DNA of 64,000 nucleotides from assembly GCA_021371935.1 (NCBI GenBank), contig JAJFVF010000013.1, forward strand, positions 62,001 to 126,000. The letters are read 5' to 3'. Source of the DNA: a bacterium (lineage in GTDB: Bacteria > Armatimonadota > UBA5829). The position numbers and the translations under genes are program-made. Below are positions 7,385-15,780 of the stretch, in pieces. The notes under the pieces are model-generated. The model did no database searches, was not told the origin of the DNA, and saw only the letters and a list, made by a program, of their open reading frames with translations. Positions within the stretch are counted from its first letter, which is position 1. Each line of letters opens with the position of its first letter.

Positions 7385-7413
7385 ATTGTAACGAACAGAT
7401 GTTCGTTTGTCAA
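7385..7413 (-). promoter_or_regulatory. SOS promoter with LexA box
   Basis: On the minus strand TTGACA (7413-7408) and TACAAT (7390-7385) are 17 bases apart. The spacer holds CGAAC-AGAT-GTTCG (7392-7405 on the plus strand), a perfect CGAAC-N4-GTTCG box of the Bacillus/Terrabacteria LexA type. LexA bound here would block RNA polymerase directly. Confidence 0.88.
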
Positions 7414-7491
7414 GTAGTATATACCCTGAAGGAATAGATTTGTTACATGTCAAATTGAGACTCAAAGCACAATACGGCTGTGGAGGCAGAT

Positions 7492-8322
7492 ATGACACAC
7501 GATCAAACCAGGCATTCAGTAATTTTCGCGGTTTCGGACGCAAGCGGCGAGACAGCCGAGCGTATTGTCCAGTCGGCACTGGTGCAGTTCAAGGACGCCG
7601 ATGCGACGATTATCCGCCGCAGCCAGGTCAACACACCTGACCAGGTAAAGTCGGTGGTTCAAGAAGCCGCGGATAATGAAGCTCCAATCGTGCACACATT
7701 GGTCTCCAGTGATCTTCGCGCTCTCATACTCGATCAAGCAAGGCTCTTGCATGTTGAGGCCGTGGACCTGATGGGCCCGGTGCTGGACCGTCTGGCAAAT
7801 TTGCTCAAGCTCCATCCGATGCAGCAGCCTGGGCTTTTGAAGCAGCTGATCGACGCCAGGACCAGGGAGATCGAGGCTGTGGAATATGCTTTCCGGCACG
7901 ATGACGGTCAGCGCCCCGAGGGTCTTGATCGAGCGGATATCGTGCTGGTCGGGATATCGCGGACGATGAAGACGCCGACTATGCTATATCTGGCATATCG
8001 CGGATGGTTTGTGGCGAATGTGCCGATTGTGCCTGAGATTCCTCTGCCGGATGAGCTTTTCAAGGTGCCGGTGGAGCGAGTGTTTTGTCTGTATATGTCT
8101 CCGAGCCGATTGCAGGAACTACGTCGGGTGCGCGCAGCTTCATTGAAGTTGCCTGAGGAGCCGTATGCATCGATTGAGTTTATCCGCCAGGAATTACAGC
8201 ATGCCCGCAGACTCTGCGCAGAGCATGGCTGGAGAAATGTCGATACTACCGATAAATCAGTCGAGGAGGCGACCAGGGAGATACTTACTCTGCTTGCTGT
8301 GGATGGTTTGGGACCAAGGTAG
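7492..8322 (+). CDS. ppsR: Pyruvate, phosphate dikinase regulatory protein (bifunctional kinase/phosphorylase)
   Basis: A 276-residue member of the DUF299/PSRP family. It has the N-terminal SDASGETAERIV motif and a P-loop-like segment GISRTMKTPTMLYLA; a Met replaces the more usual Ser after the Thr. The family switches PPDK or PEP synthase off and on by ADP-dependent phosphorylation and Pi-dependent dephosphorylation of a threonine. ATG 7492 with GGAGG five bases upstream is preferred over GTG 7480. PPDK itself is not in this window. It stands alone between divergent dinB and the accessory zone. Confidence 0.93.
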   Translation: MTHDQTRHSVIFAVSDASGETAERIVQSALVQFKDADATIIRRSQVNTPDQVKSVVQEAADNEAPIVHTLVSSDLRALILDQARLLHVEAVDLMGPVLDRLANLLKLHPMQQPGLLKQLIDARTREIEAVEYAFRHDDGQRPEGLDRADIVLVGISRTMKTPTMLYLAYRGWFVANVPIVPEIPLPDELFKVPVERVFCLYMSPSRLQELRRVRAASLKLPEEPYASIEFIRQELQHARRLCAEHGWRNVDTTDKSVEEATREILTLLAVDGLGPR

Positions 8323-8660
8323 TCAAAAAGTTAGCCATATGCGGTTTCGGGAAAAGGGTTTCCCGAAACAACGAAACCAATATTGACTATCGGATAAAAA
8401 CAGGATACATTAAGGCTGAGCCAGTTGTTGTATGTGGGCTGCAGTATAGCAGTTCAGATGCCGCGGCGGGTTTTAATTCTGATGGTCCGGGATTAGAATT
8501 CCCGACAATCCTTAAATTGCGCAGGCTACGGGAACTAACTATCTCGTTTATTTGTCAGGTAGTATTGCGTTTGGCGCCGTTCTCGAAGCATGAAAAATCG
8601 GCCAAGAAATACGCGTCTATTTATATAACACTGAAGAATCAGGGGCGGGAGGTAACAACA
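8323..8660. repeat. Intergenic stretch with hairpin repeats, no gene seen
   Basis: It holds a palindrome of the CGGGAA family (TTTCGGGAAA and its complement, about 8345-8368). It also has a GGTCCGGGATT hairpin near 8482-8505 that matches modules after two other genes (18180 and 19391 regions). The sequence 8513-8610 resembles the 10365-10409 repeat (AAATTGCGCAGG ... GGCGCCGTTCTCGAAGCATGAAAAA). No convincing ORF or promoter is visible. Confidence 0.6.
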
Positions 8661-8912
8661 ATGCGGACAGACAAGGAGCGGCAGGATTGGACCACCAACG
8701 CGTGGACCCATTCGATCTTTTCCGGGCTTGTGTGTGGTGTGATTATGGGCATTACCATGAAGAGTTACGGTGGGGTAGCATTATTGCCGACCATATTGGC
8801 TTTCTATTATCTCATCGCGAGGCGGAACCTTGGATTTCTACGGCTTCAGCAAGCAATAGCAACAGCTATTATGCTGCTGATCGGTTTGAATTGGGAATGT
8901 TCATTCGGATGA
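8661..8912 (+). CDS. Small membrane protein of unknown function
   Basis: An 83-residue protein with two hydrophobic helices (about residues 17-50, possibly one hairpin, and 62-80) and a charged N-terminus (MRTDKERQDW). ATG 8661 has GGGAGG nine bases upstream, which decides it over the in-frame upstream starts. I do not recognise the family. The next small membrane gene follows at 8990. Both look accessory. Confidence 0.5.
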   Translation: MRTDKERQDWTTNAWTHSIFSGLVCGVIMGITMKSYGGVALLPTILAFYYLIARRNLGFLRLQQAIATAIMLLIGLNWECSFG

Positions 8913-8989
8913 TATTGCTTAATGCAGCAAGATCTCAATAAGTGGAGCGTAAGGGCGGCAACAGGATTCGAAACATAAGGAGGTAGATT

Positions 8990-9295
8990 GTGTCTCAAGA
9001 TCAGCCAAGAGTCTGGCACTGCACGTGTGGCGCGGTAAATTTCGAGTCGAAGATAAGATGCCGAAAATGCAGAAAAGTGCGACCTGAAGGGGTTGTTTTT
9101 GTTCCTAAAAGCGTCGTCAAAAAATCGCGTTCTAAATTAGTCGGCTATTTAGTCGGTGCTATTGCGGCGATAATAACCCTAATCATATTAATGAACCTCT
9201 TTCCCGACAATCCGGGTTCACATTTTAGCTTGTCGAAATTTGGGGCCATCGTAGTCTTTTATACGGTATCAAGTTATGTAAATCATGCAAAATAG
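8990..9295 (+). CDS. Small zinc-finger membrane protein (RanBP2-like finger)
   Basis: A 101-residue protein starting at GTG 8990 with AAGGAGG upstream. Residues about 8-26 (W-x-C-x-C-x3-N-x6-C-x2-C) match the RanBP2-type zinc finger, except that the first pair is C-x-C rather than C-x2-C. Two hydrophobic helices follow (about 47-68 and 78-95). The finger would face the cytoplasm. Function unknown; it may form a unit with the small membrane gene at 8661. Confidence 0.6.
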   Translation: MSQDQPRVWHCTCGAVNFESKIRCRKCRKVRPEGVVFVPKSVVKKSRSKLVGYLVGAIAAIITLIILMNLFPDNPGSHFSLSKFGAIVVFYTVSSYVNHAK

Positions 9296-9451
9296 AGACA
9301 GACCCCCTATTTGATTGTTCGTATTAGTTGCTATGGCACCAGTCAATTTCCATATATGTGTTTGCGTGCTTCGGGAACTATACGCATTTGCGCATTCTCT
9401 TAGCAGAATCGTTGGCTCAATCGATAAAGATAGCGAATACTGGAGGATGTT

Positions 9452-10276
9452 GTGCATATGCAGAAAATAACCAAAACTTGGATTTCGGAAATCCTGGCCG
9501 GTGATGAGTCTATAAAGGGGTTAGTCCTGATTGGCTCACATGCGCAGTCGGACGTTGTGCCGGATGAGTGGAGCGATCTTGATCTGGTGGTCGTTGTTGA
9601 TGACAAATCTGTTGACCACTACTATCCCACGACCGACTGGACTACCCAGTTCGGCGACCTCTACGCATTTCACTTGTCTAGTGGAGAGTATTTCAGTGCG
9701 ATTCGCGTCCAATACACTGATGCCCAGCGTATCGATTTCGTCATCATCCCCGAATCATCTCTTAAATCTATTAATCACTGGACACAAAATCCGCTTCAGT
9801 TTGAAAATCGTTGCCTCTTTTCCCGGTCGCCACTTTTGGACCAAGTCCTGAGAATAAAATATCCGGAACATGTTCAACAAAAATGCACGTCTGAACAATT
9901 CGAGCGAATTGCTAACGATTTCTGGTTTAAGGGCATGCTTGCCGTCACCAAGGCAGCACGTAATGAATTACTGATAGCTTTGCATCTGGCTCTGGATATG
10001 ATAAGAGATTGTCTGGTTTTATCCATGATGATCAGAGATCAGGCAACTGGTACGAATCATCACCGTGATGGGAGCATGGGAAACCACTTCATAGAATTAC
10101 TTAACCCACCATTGAGCGGGTACACAGCCTTGGAAATTCTAAGCAGCATCGAAAGAAGTGCCATCAGCTTTGAATGTCTCGCTGCTCAGATGAACAGTGA
10201 TTATGAAGACCATCGAAAGCCACTGCTGGACTATATCGTACGAGTGCGCACCAGTCTCCTCAGAAATGTTGACTAA
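9452..10276 (+). CDS. Nucleotidyltransferase-domain protein, aminoglycoside adenylyltransferase-like
   Basis: A 274-residue protein with the polymerase-beta nucleotidyltransferase signature LIGSHAQSDVVPDEWSDLDL (GS-x11-DxD), where the two Asp bind metal. The C-terminal half is helical, like the ANT(6)/AadK family that adenylylates streptomycin. Actual drug resistance cannot be claimed from this similarity. GTG 9452 has GGAGG five bases upstream; ATG 9458 is the alternative. It is a single accessory gene with a stem-loop repeat just after its stop. Confidence 0.65.
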   Translation: MHMQKITKTWISEILAGDESIKGLVLIGSHAQSDVVPDEWSDLDLVVVVDDKSVDHYYPTTDWTTQFGDLYAFHLSSGEYFSAIRVQYTDAQRIDFVIIPESSLKSINHWTQNPLQFENRCLFSRSPLLDQVLRIKYPEHVQQKCTSEQFERIANDFWFKGMLAVTKAARNELLIALHLALDMIRDCLVLSMMIRDQATGTNHHRDGSMGNHFIELLNPPLSGYTALEILSSIERSAISFECLAAQMNSDYEDHRKPLLDYIVRVRTSLLRNVD

Positions 10277-10280
10277 GTTT

Positions 10281-10345
10281 TGTATGCTGCGGGAATGACG
10301 CATATACTCGGCGTTTTCAGTTTGCACAGCGTTAGTTCCTGCAGC
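10281..10345. repeat. Post-stop stem-loop repeat, copy A
   Basis: GCTGCGGGAATGACGC (10286-10301) pairs imperfectly with the GCGTTAGTTCCTGCAGC stretch ending at 10345. The loop carries CGGCGTTTTCAGTTTGCACA. Near-identical units lie at 18091 and, more diverged, at 13606 and 19348. It starts only a few bases past the stop codon of the upstream gene. Confidence 0.75.
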
Positions 10346-10441
10346 TTTGCCAAGCCGATAAATTGCGCAGGTGTTGTGATTGGTGCCGTTCCATAAGCAT
10401 AAAAAAGTACGGAATGTCCTAGTTTAAGGTAGCTTACTATA

Positions 10442-10471
10442 TTAAGGGCTGATTGCATAATCAGCCCTTAA
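10442..10471 (-). terminator. Hairpin at the left end of the IS
   Basis: A 13-bp perfect stem, TTAAGGGCTGATT (10442-10454) and its complement (10459-10471), with a 4-base loop, sits just past the P63C stop inside the element. It probably limits read-through across the IS end. A T-run (10479-10483, plus strand) would serve only outside transcription. Confidence 0.6.
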
Positions 10472-10481
10472 GCTACTGTTT

Positions 10482-11447
10482 TTATATTTCGTCTACATCA
10501 ATAGGTTCTTCAGTTCCCGGAAGGACCGGATGCAAGCTAGGCTTTGGTAACGATCGCTGTATAAGCCGATGAAAAACACTCCATGTGGGCGCCGCCCTCA
10601 TCAGTGCTATCACCTCTAATAGATGCCTTTCTAATGCAGGACAACCATGGTCTTCGGTCAAGTGTTGAAAATATTTGTGCTTTCGGCGTCCTTTATCATC
10701 TTTTGGAGTAAGACGTTTTAATTCATCTAGCACGCCAGGAGCTAATCGTTCATAAACAAGATCATTGGTCAGTTGTGCAACTCTAATAGGACGCTTTACC
10801 GACATTCCAGAATATCGCCAATTATTCAACCTAAACAATTGCTGATAGAATTCGTCTGGAAAACGTTTAGTCCAAGGCAAACGATAGTCGGTTATATATT
10901 TTGCGAGTATTTTTTGCAGTGCTAATCGATCTCGCACTTCCTGGTATCCGGTAGCTTCGTCCACAAGTGCGATTATGCCTACTGTCGCAAGCCCGCGAAT
11001 AAGCAATTTGCATTTCTTGGCGATGTGCTTTTGTGAAGCCAAAAGCACATCGCCATCTTCGGCATCTATGAATACATTACAAACCATCGGCAATAGTTCG
11101 GCTGGATATCCAAAGGCTATTCCTCTATAACCTCCGTGAAGTGGCTTGAATATGATAGGTGCACATGCTTTCTGCAGTTCGTCTGATATAAACTTTCTCA
11201 GATTGTTTGCCGCCAAAAACGCTGGCATTTTGCTTTCCCCAGCAGCTCCTTGTCCTGCTTTTGCTTTTGCAGCCCTGCCAACAGCCTGCAAAAAACCTTG
11301 TTGCGTCAAAACTCGTCGACCGTCATTTAGAACTGCACAGGGGATTGTTGAAGCAGAAATATGCAGTTCCCCATCGTGTGTAGCATATGGTAGGTCTTGT
11401 TTTTGCTTCATGGAGTCTACAGTCGTCGACTTATTGGTTGTTGTCAT
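10482..11447 (-). CDS. P63C-domain protein, IS1595 passenger
   Basis: A 321-residue protein whose C-terminal part holds the P63C signature (YRLPWTKRFPDEFYQQLFRL, then a Trp-rich stretch). The N-terminal 120 residues carry a basic, DNA-binding-like segment (GRAAKAKAGQG). P63C proteins are found in phages and mobile elements; the molecular role is unknown. The start overlaps the transposase stop by four bases (ATGA), so the two are co-translated. It lies inside the terminal repeats, so it moves with the element. Confidence 0.85.
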   Translation of the reverse strand: MTTTNKSTTVDSMKQKQDLPYATHDGELHISASTIPCAVLNDGRRVLTQQGFLQAVGRAAKAKAGQGAAGESKMPAFLAANNLRKFISDELQKACAPIIFKPLHGGYRGIAFGYPAELLPMVCNVFIDAEDGDVLLASQKHIAKKCKLLIRGLATVGIIALVDEATGYQEVRDRLALQKILAKYITDYRLPWTKRFPDEFYQQLFRLNNWRYSGMSVKRPIRVAQLTNDLVYERLAPGVLDELKRLTPKDDKGRRKHKYFQHLTEDHGCPALERHLLEVIALMRAAPTWSVFHRLIQRSLPKPSLHPVLPGTEEPIDVDEI

Positions 11448-12316
11448 AATGCTACCCCCAAACCTCTAGCGATCGTTAATGCAAACAGATCATTATTTTC
11501 CCGATGATTATGCCTGTAGCAAAATTCGTCGACATATTGTGGCAAGTGCCGAACACTTACTTTGTGAAATTGCCCAACAATACCACGCTTAAGGAGAGAC
11601 CAAAAACTTTCAATATTATTTGTATGAAGGTCTCCGTCAACGTACCATACCTTGTGATTAACGGTCTCGTGTGGCAAAATCCAACTCATGCGCATGTAGC
11701 CACGATACTCGTCGGTTATTAGTGTAGATTCATTGCGGTTGACGTGTTCTCTAACCAATGCACACAGCGATCGAGATATTAGTTGTTTTGACCTCATGAC
11801 CGCACATCTAACTTCGCCGTTTCGCTCTATCATTCCAACTACTGGAATCTTGTCAGTGCCACGACCACGCTTGTGAGGTTTTCCGTCACCCTTGCGAGGC
11901 TTACCGCCGATATAGGTCTCATCCATCTCAACTATTCCGGTTAGTAATGAGCGTTGATCTGCTTCCGCCATAGCGTTACGTATTCTCATACTTAAATACC
12001 AAGCTGTGTTTCGATGGACATCCAAGTCACGAGCTAATTGACGAGCAGCTATCCCCTTCTTGGCATTGAGGATTAGAGTCAGGGCAAGAAACCACTTTTG
12101 CAGTGGCAGGTGAGTATGGTGGAAGATCGTGCCTACAGTGACACTGAATGACGTATTGCAGTTGTTACAGTGATGGCGATGTTCTTCCGGCAAAGGAGTT
12201 GTGCGATCGGATTTGCAATACGGGCACACAGGAGTGCCGCTCCATCTAACTTGTTCAAGATAGTTAATGCAGTCCGATTCTGTAGGGAATTTCTCATATA
12301 CAGATACGATATTCAA
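11444..12316 (-). CDS. IS1595-family transposase
   Basis: A 290-residue transposase. The N-terminal zinc ribbon has two CxxC pairs (CPYC ... CNNC, about residues 31-55), followed by a helical region with an HTH (ARQLARDLDVHRNTAWYLSM). The catalytic core of the ISXO2-like type has its acidic residues in EMDETYIGG, ITDEYRGY and NNIESFWSLLKRG. No frameshift or stop interrupts it. It catalyses cut-and-paste or copy-paste movement of the element that contains it. Confidence 0.95.
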   Translation of the reverse strand: MNIVSVYEKFPTESDCINYLEQVRWSGTPVCPYCKSDRTTPLPEEHRHHCNNCNTSFSVTVGTIFHHTHLPLQKWFLALTLILNAKKGIAARQLARDLDVHRNTAWYLSMRIRNAMAEADQRSLLTGIVEMDETYIGGKPRKGDGKPHKRGRGTDKIPVVGMIERNGEVRCAVMRSKQLISRSLCALVREHVNRNESTLITDEYRGYMRMSWILPHETVNHKVWYVDGDLHTNNIESFWSLLKRGIVGQFHKVSVRHLPQYVDEFCYRHNHRENNDLFALTIARGLGVAL

Positions 12317-12435
12317 AACACAAACCTTCTACCATTTGCTAGGCTGGTTGTATTCTATCATGGTAAACAGGCATTGTCAAGGGATAATTCACTACCTTTT
12401 GCTAGGACATTCCGAAAAAGTATGATGCCCGCAAT

Positions 12436-12462
12436 TTTTCGGGAACAAGTTTCCGAAACACC
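12436..12462. repeat. CGGGAA palindrome, copy 2
   Basis: TTTTCGGGAAC-AA-GTTTCCGAAA followed by CACCAAA. It is the same design as the perfect 30-bp palindrome at 30167 and lies just right of the IS. Confidence 0.6.
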
Positions 12463-12509
12463 AAATATTCAGAGCATTACGCTTGCAGCTTAGCAAGTAT
12501 GTATTGAAC

Positions 12510-13490
12510 TTATGACATAGGGGCCATAGTCAGTCCGATACTCTGACCCAAACGGCCGCCGATGGCAGCGAAAAGATAGAGCGTGTCGTCTTCATAGAAT
12601 GGACAGGGATCGCTGACACGCATGCAGTCATCACCGAAGAGCTGCCGGCTGCAAAATAGCCGTTGTGGTCCTATTGGCTGCAAACCTGCGTCAACTTCGA
12701 CAGCAAATAAATCACTAAGCACTCCGCCTGGAACCCTGTTATCTTTCCAATCTTTGTGAAACACCACATACTGCTTCCCATGCCAGGAAAAAAGACATGG
12801 CGAACAGACAAAATACTCATCGGGTTCCTGAAGATCTCGATGCGAGATGATAGGGTTGTCATCGACATGCCAGCTTCGCGCATCGTTCGACCATGCGCGG
12901 TATAACCCATACCATGTAAAGGTATCCCAGGATTCCGGCTCATAAGCCAAGCTCATAAACAGCATAACATAGCGAAAAGGACCATCAGGGGATGTAAGAC
13001 GAAACACTCGGGCGTATGCCGTAACATCGGATCCGGGAAGCATAGTATAATCGATGGCCACCCCGCCATATGTGAAACTTATACCATCTTTGCTGATGGC
13101 GTAATGCGTAAGCTCGTTGTCGCCATGGTAATAAAGAAAGAGCAGTGACTCCTCCGATATATAAACTGCGTAAGGACTTGACACATGCTCAACATCATAA
13201 TGCGGTAACCACTGGTTCGAGATAATGGGGTTATCCGCATATTCGATCCAAGGACCGCGTAGGGATGACGCATAAGCCAGGCATATTCCCCCAGGTTCAT
13301 TATGAGGTGCGTAATACATATAATATTTGCCGAGCGGATCAGAGCAGTAATCCTGTGCATTGATCACGCTGGGAAAAATCAAGTCATTACACGGATTGTA
13401 TGCCATTTCCGATGGAGTAAGTAAGATCACTCCCTGTTTAAATCTCGGAAGGTTATCTGCCGAAAAACGTTGCATGGGTCTATTATTCAT
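12510..13490 (-). CDS. Five-bladed beta-propeller glycosidase-like protein (GH43/GH117-type fold)
   Basis: A 326-residue protein without a signal peptide. Repeated strand patterns such as YYMYYAPHNEPGGICLAYAS, SLLFLYYHGDNELTHYAIS and PCLFSWHGKQYVVFHKDW are typical of five-bladed propeller glycosidases of the GH43, GH117 and related families. I cannot assign catalytic acids with certainty, so the substrate is open; arabinose- or galactose-type sugars are possible. It is a single gene transcribed away from the AlkZ-like gene, with repeats on both sides. Confidence 0.6.
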   Translation of the reverse strand: MNNRPMQRFSADNLPRFKQGVILLTPSEMAYNPCNDLIFPSVINAQDYCSDPLGKYYMYYAPHNEPGGICLAYASSLRGPWIEYADNPIISNQWLPHYDVEHVSSPYAVYISEESLLFLYYHGDNELTHYAISKDGISFTYGGVAIDYTMLPGSDVTAYARVFRLTSPDGPFRYVMLFMSLAYEPESWDTFTWYGLYRAWSNDARSWHVDDNPIISHRDLQEPDEYFVCSPCLFSWHGKQYVVFHKDWKDNRVPGGVLSDLFAVEVDAGLQPIGPQRLFCSRQLFGDDCMRVSDPCPFYEDDTLYLFAAIGGRLGQSIGLTMAPMS

Positions 13491-13572
13491 TTAATCCACC
13501 CTTTATCAAATATGCAGGCTATAATATTCTCTATAATCACTTATCAAGTAGATGCAATAGACATCACTATAA

Positions 13573-13586
13573 TACGTATATACGTA
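13573..13586. promoter_or_regulatory. Perfect 14-bp palindrome upstream of the glycosidase gene
   Basis: TACGTATATACGTA lies about 85 bases before the glycosidase start in the divergent intergenic region. It could be an operator for either gene; no regulator is encoded nearby. Confidence 0.35.
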
Positions 13587-13605
13587 AAAAAGCGTAGTAT
13601 ATCCT

Positions 13606-13675
13606 TTGTATGCTAATACGGGGACGACACCCATAATCAGCGTTTTCAGTTTTGCACGGCGTTAATTCCAGCAGC
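13606..13675. repeat. Stem-loop repeat, diverged copy C
   Basis: It shares the core CGTTTTCAGTTTTGCACGGC and the flanking TTGTATGCT and CAGCTTAGCC words with the units at 10281 and 18091, but its 5' arm is altered (TAATACGGGGACGAC). It lies in front of the AlkZ-like gene rather than after a stop codon. Confidence 0.65.
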
Positions 13676-13713
13676 TTAGCCTATGTGTTATGATATCTCA
13701 AAGGAAATCAGTT

Positions 13714-14412
13714 ATGGCACATACAAACAAAACAACCCCGCATCAACCAAGCCCCTGGCATAAGCAATGGGCAGGCAGAGTCTGCACACCTGAAGACATG
13801 GTCCGCTTTGTAGACTCAGTCGGCTGCTGCATGAGCATGGAACTGCCCGGATACCCGAATTTCCCGTATCAAAGCGCAGTGATTGGTGATGTGGAGCCGG
13901 ATGTGCCCCACCCATGGTTCTGGAAAGACGATCTGCACATCGAAAAGCGAGTCTATTACACCCGTGTCTTCGGCGGCAAGCCATGCTTCATCTCATACGC
14001 CATGTTGCCTGCATTTATGGCCACAAACGGTGCAGTGTTCGACGAACTCGTGTTCAACGGCGTGCTCACGCCGGAGCATAGGCTGATCTACAGCATTATT
14101 GAGGCGAGCGGTCCCATTCCTATAAAGGACCTGAAGCGCCAACTCACCCCGGGCGCAAAGGCTGCTGCCGACCGCATCCTGCATGATTTCGACAGACAGT
14201 TCATCATCACCAAGACAGGCATCACCGGCAGGACCATGGGCACATACGGCTATATATGGGACCTGGTCGAGCGCTGGGTGCCGGATATGTTCACCGCCGC
14301 CGACCACCTTGGCCGCGACAAAGCCGAAGCCATGATCCGCAGCCATCTCACACAATACGGCATATCCCAGGACTCTGCGTTCTACACAAAGCTGCTGGGT
14401 TGGACAGGATAG
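13714..14412 (+). CDS. AlkZ-related winged-helix protein
   Basis: A 232-residue protein. The N-terminal half (EDMVRFVDSVGCCMSMELPG ... WFWKDDLHIEKRVYYTRVF) matches the AlkZ-related/YcaQ-like family. The middle contains winged-helix units (LIYSIIEASGPIPIKDLKR, AADRILHDFDRQFIITKTG). AlkZ/YcaQ glycosylases unhook DNA crosslinks, but this shorter relative is uncharacterised and may not be a glycosylase. ATG 13714 with AAAGGA eight bases upstream is chosen over ATG 13690. The DUF815 ATPase gene follows 60 bases later. Confidence 0.7.
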   Translation: MAHTNKTTPHQPSPWHKQWAGRVCTPEDMVRFVDSVGCCMSMELPGYPNFPYQSAVIGDVEPDVPHPWFWKDDLHIEKRVYYTRVFGGKPCFISYAMLPAFMATNGAVFDELVFNGVLTPEHRLIYSIIEASGPIPIKDLKRQLTPGAKAAADRILHDFDRQFIITKTGITGRTMGTYGYIWDLVERWVPDMFTAADHLGRDKAEAMIRSHLTQYGISQDSAFYTKLLGWTG

Positions 14413-14471
14413 AGCCTTGACCATACAAACTGAGCGGACTAGAATATCGGTGTAGTTCGGAGGTTTTGGTG

Positions 14472-15731
14472 ATGAGTATTGCGGGATGTATATCGATATT
14501 CGGCTCGGTCCTGGATGATGAGGCGGTCAGTTTGATTCTGAGCCTGCTCGACGGCAATGGAGCGGATGATGAGCGGGGCAGGGCCGACCTGTTCGCGATT
14601 CTGGCTGAGAGCGCTGAGATGGCGAGTCAGCCTGTAATAGGAAACGCATGGCAGAACCACCTCATGAACGTTATCCTTGCCGATGACAATATATTCGCGC
14701 GCAAGGCCGAGATGGTAGGGCTCGATGGGATGGGGGAGTCCCTGGTGAGCCAGGTCGGCTCTGAACTCAAAGCCCTCAAGGAGCTGTATGATGCCGATGT
14801 CGACTCTATCCTGGCGGACTATCCCTCTCTTGACACATTCAAACCGATAGCCGCCTCACGGGTGGATGAGCGGCTGCTCGACCTCAAGAAGTCACTGAGC
14901 GGATGCTGCGACTGGTCGACATATCTCGAACGGATCGCCGGATATTATGCATCGAGCGGAACAGGGCTTTTCGGCAAATATTACGCTTTCAGGTGGCTGA
15001 GATCATCGGGTGGTGGCAAGCTCAAGGGCATAGAATCGCCGGACCCGATCCGCCTGGACGACCTGGTGGAATATGAATGGCAGCGCGAGGCCGTCTCTCG
15101 GAACACTCAAAAGCTGCTGGCGGGTCTGCCGTCAAACAATATGCTTCTCTATGGCGACAGGGGCACAGGCAAGTCTTCCACGGTGAAGGCCATGCTCAAC
15201 GAGTATGCACATCGCAAGCTACGGCTGGTTGAAGTTGCCAAAGACGACCTCATCGACCTGCCGGACATCCTCTCGATCCTGCGCAAGCGCCCCGAGAAGT
15301 TCATCCTCTTCATCGACGACCTCTCATTCGAGGAGAACGAGACTCAGTATAAGGCACTCAAGGCAGTGCTGGAGGGCGGGCTTGAGGCCAGGCCGGTGAA
15401 CGTGGCGCTGTATGCCACCTCGAACAGGCGCAATATAGTAAAAGAGCGCTTCTCTGACCGCCAAAAGAATGATGATGAGGTGCATCCCGGCGACACTATG
15501 CAGGAAAAGCTCTCGCTCTCGGACAGGTTCGGGATCAAGCTGCCGTTCCTCGCGCCCGACCAGGACGAGTTTTTGAAGATTGTCGAAACCCTGGCACAGC
15601 GCGCGGACATCAAGATGACCGATGACCTGCGAAAGAACGCGCTCTCCTGGCAGCACGCGCGATCAGGCCGCAGCGCGCGGCAGTTTGTGGACTACTGGAT
15701 CGGTGAGAATGGGCTGCAGGAGACTAAGTAG
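14472..15731 (+). CDS. DUF815-family AAA ATPase
   Basis: A 419-residue protein. Residues about 200-400 form an AAA core with Walker A GDRGTGKSS and Walker B FILFIDDLSFE, followed by the sensor-like NVALYATSNRRNIV and the DRFGIKLPF segment typical of DUF815. The N-terminal half is helical and family-specific. DUF815 proteins are widespread, and their role is not established. ATG 14472 has GGAGG eight bases upstream, which decides it over TTG and GTG just before it. It is probably co-transcribed with the AlkZ-like gene. Confidence 0.85.
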   Translation: MSIAGCISIFGSVLDDEAVSLILSLLDGNGADDERGRADLFAILAESAEMASQPVIGNAWQNHLMNVILADDNIFARKAEMVGLDGMGESLVSQVGSELKALKELYDADVDSILADYPSLDTFKPIAASRVDERLLDLKKSLSGCCDWSTYLERIAGYYASSGTGLFGKYYAFRWLRSSGGGKLKGIESPDPIRLDDLVEYEWQREAVSRNTQKLLAGLPSNNMLLYGDRGTGKSSTVKAMLNEYAHRKLRLVEVAKDDLIDLPDILSILRKRPEKFILFIDDLSFEENETQYKALKAVLEGGLEARPVNVALYATSNRRNIVKERFSDRQKNDDEVHPGDTMQEKLSLSDRFGIKLPFLAPDQDEFLKIVETLAQRADIKMTDDLRKNALSWQHARSGRSARQFVDYWIGENGLQETK

Positions 15732-15780
15732 CTACACAGTCGGCGCAGCCAAGACCATGAGCAAAATTCGCAAAATCGTC

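Larger units (their letters stand above)
10410..12414 (-). mobile_element. Complete IS1595-family insertion sequence with passenger gene
   Basis: Both ends begin CGGAATGTCCTAG, then a 3-base difference, then AAGGTAG (left end 10410 inward, right end 12414 inward). They are flanked by the exact 8-bp duplication AAAAAGTA at 10402-10409 and 12415-12422. An 8-bp target duplication is normal for IS1595. The element is 2005 bp and holds the transposase (11444-12316) and a P63C-domain gene (10482-11447), both on the minus strand. Intact genes and perfect duplications suggest a recent insertion. The target was a repeat-rich intergenic stretch. Confidence 0.95.

Noticed and set aside
9452-10276. Assigning a specific aminoglycoside resistance gene name
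   Set aside because: Only the nucleotidyltransferase signature and general layout match; the substrate cannot be inferred from this.
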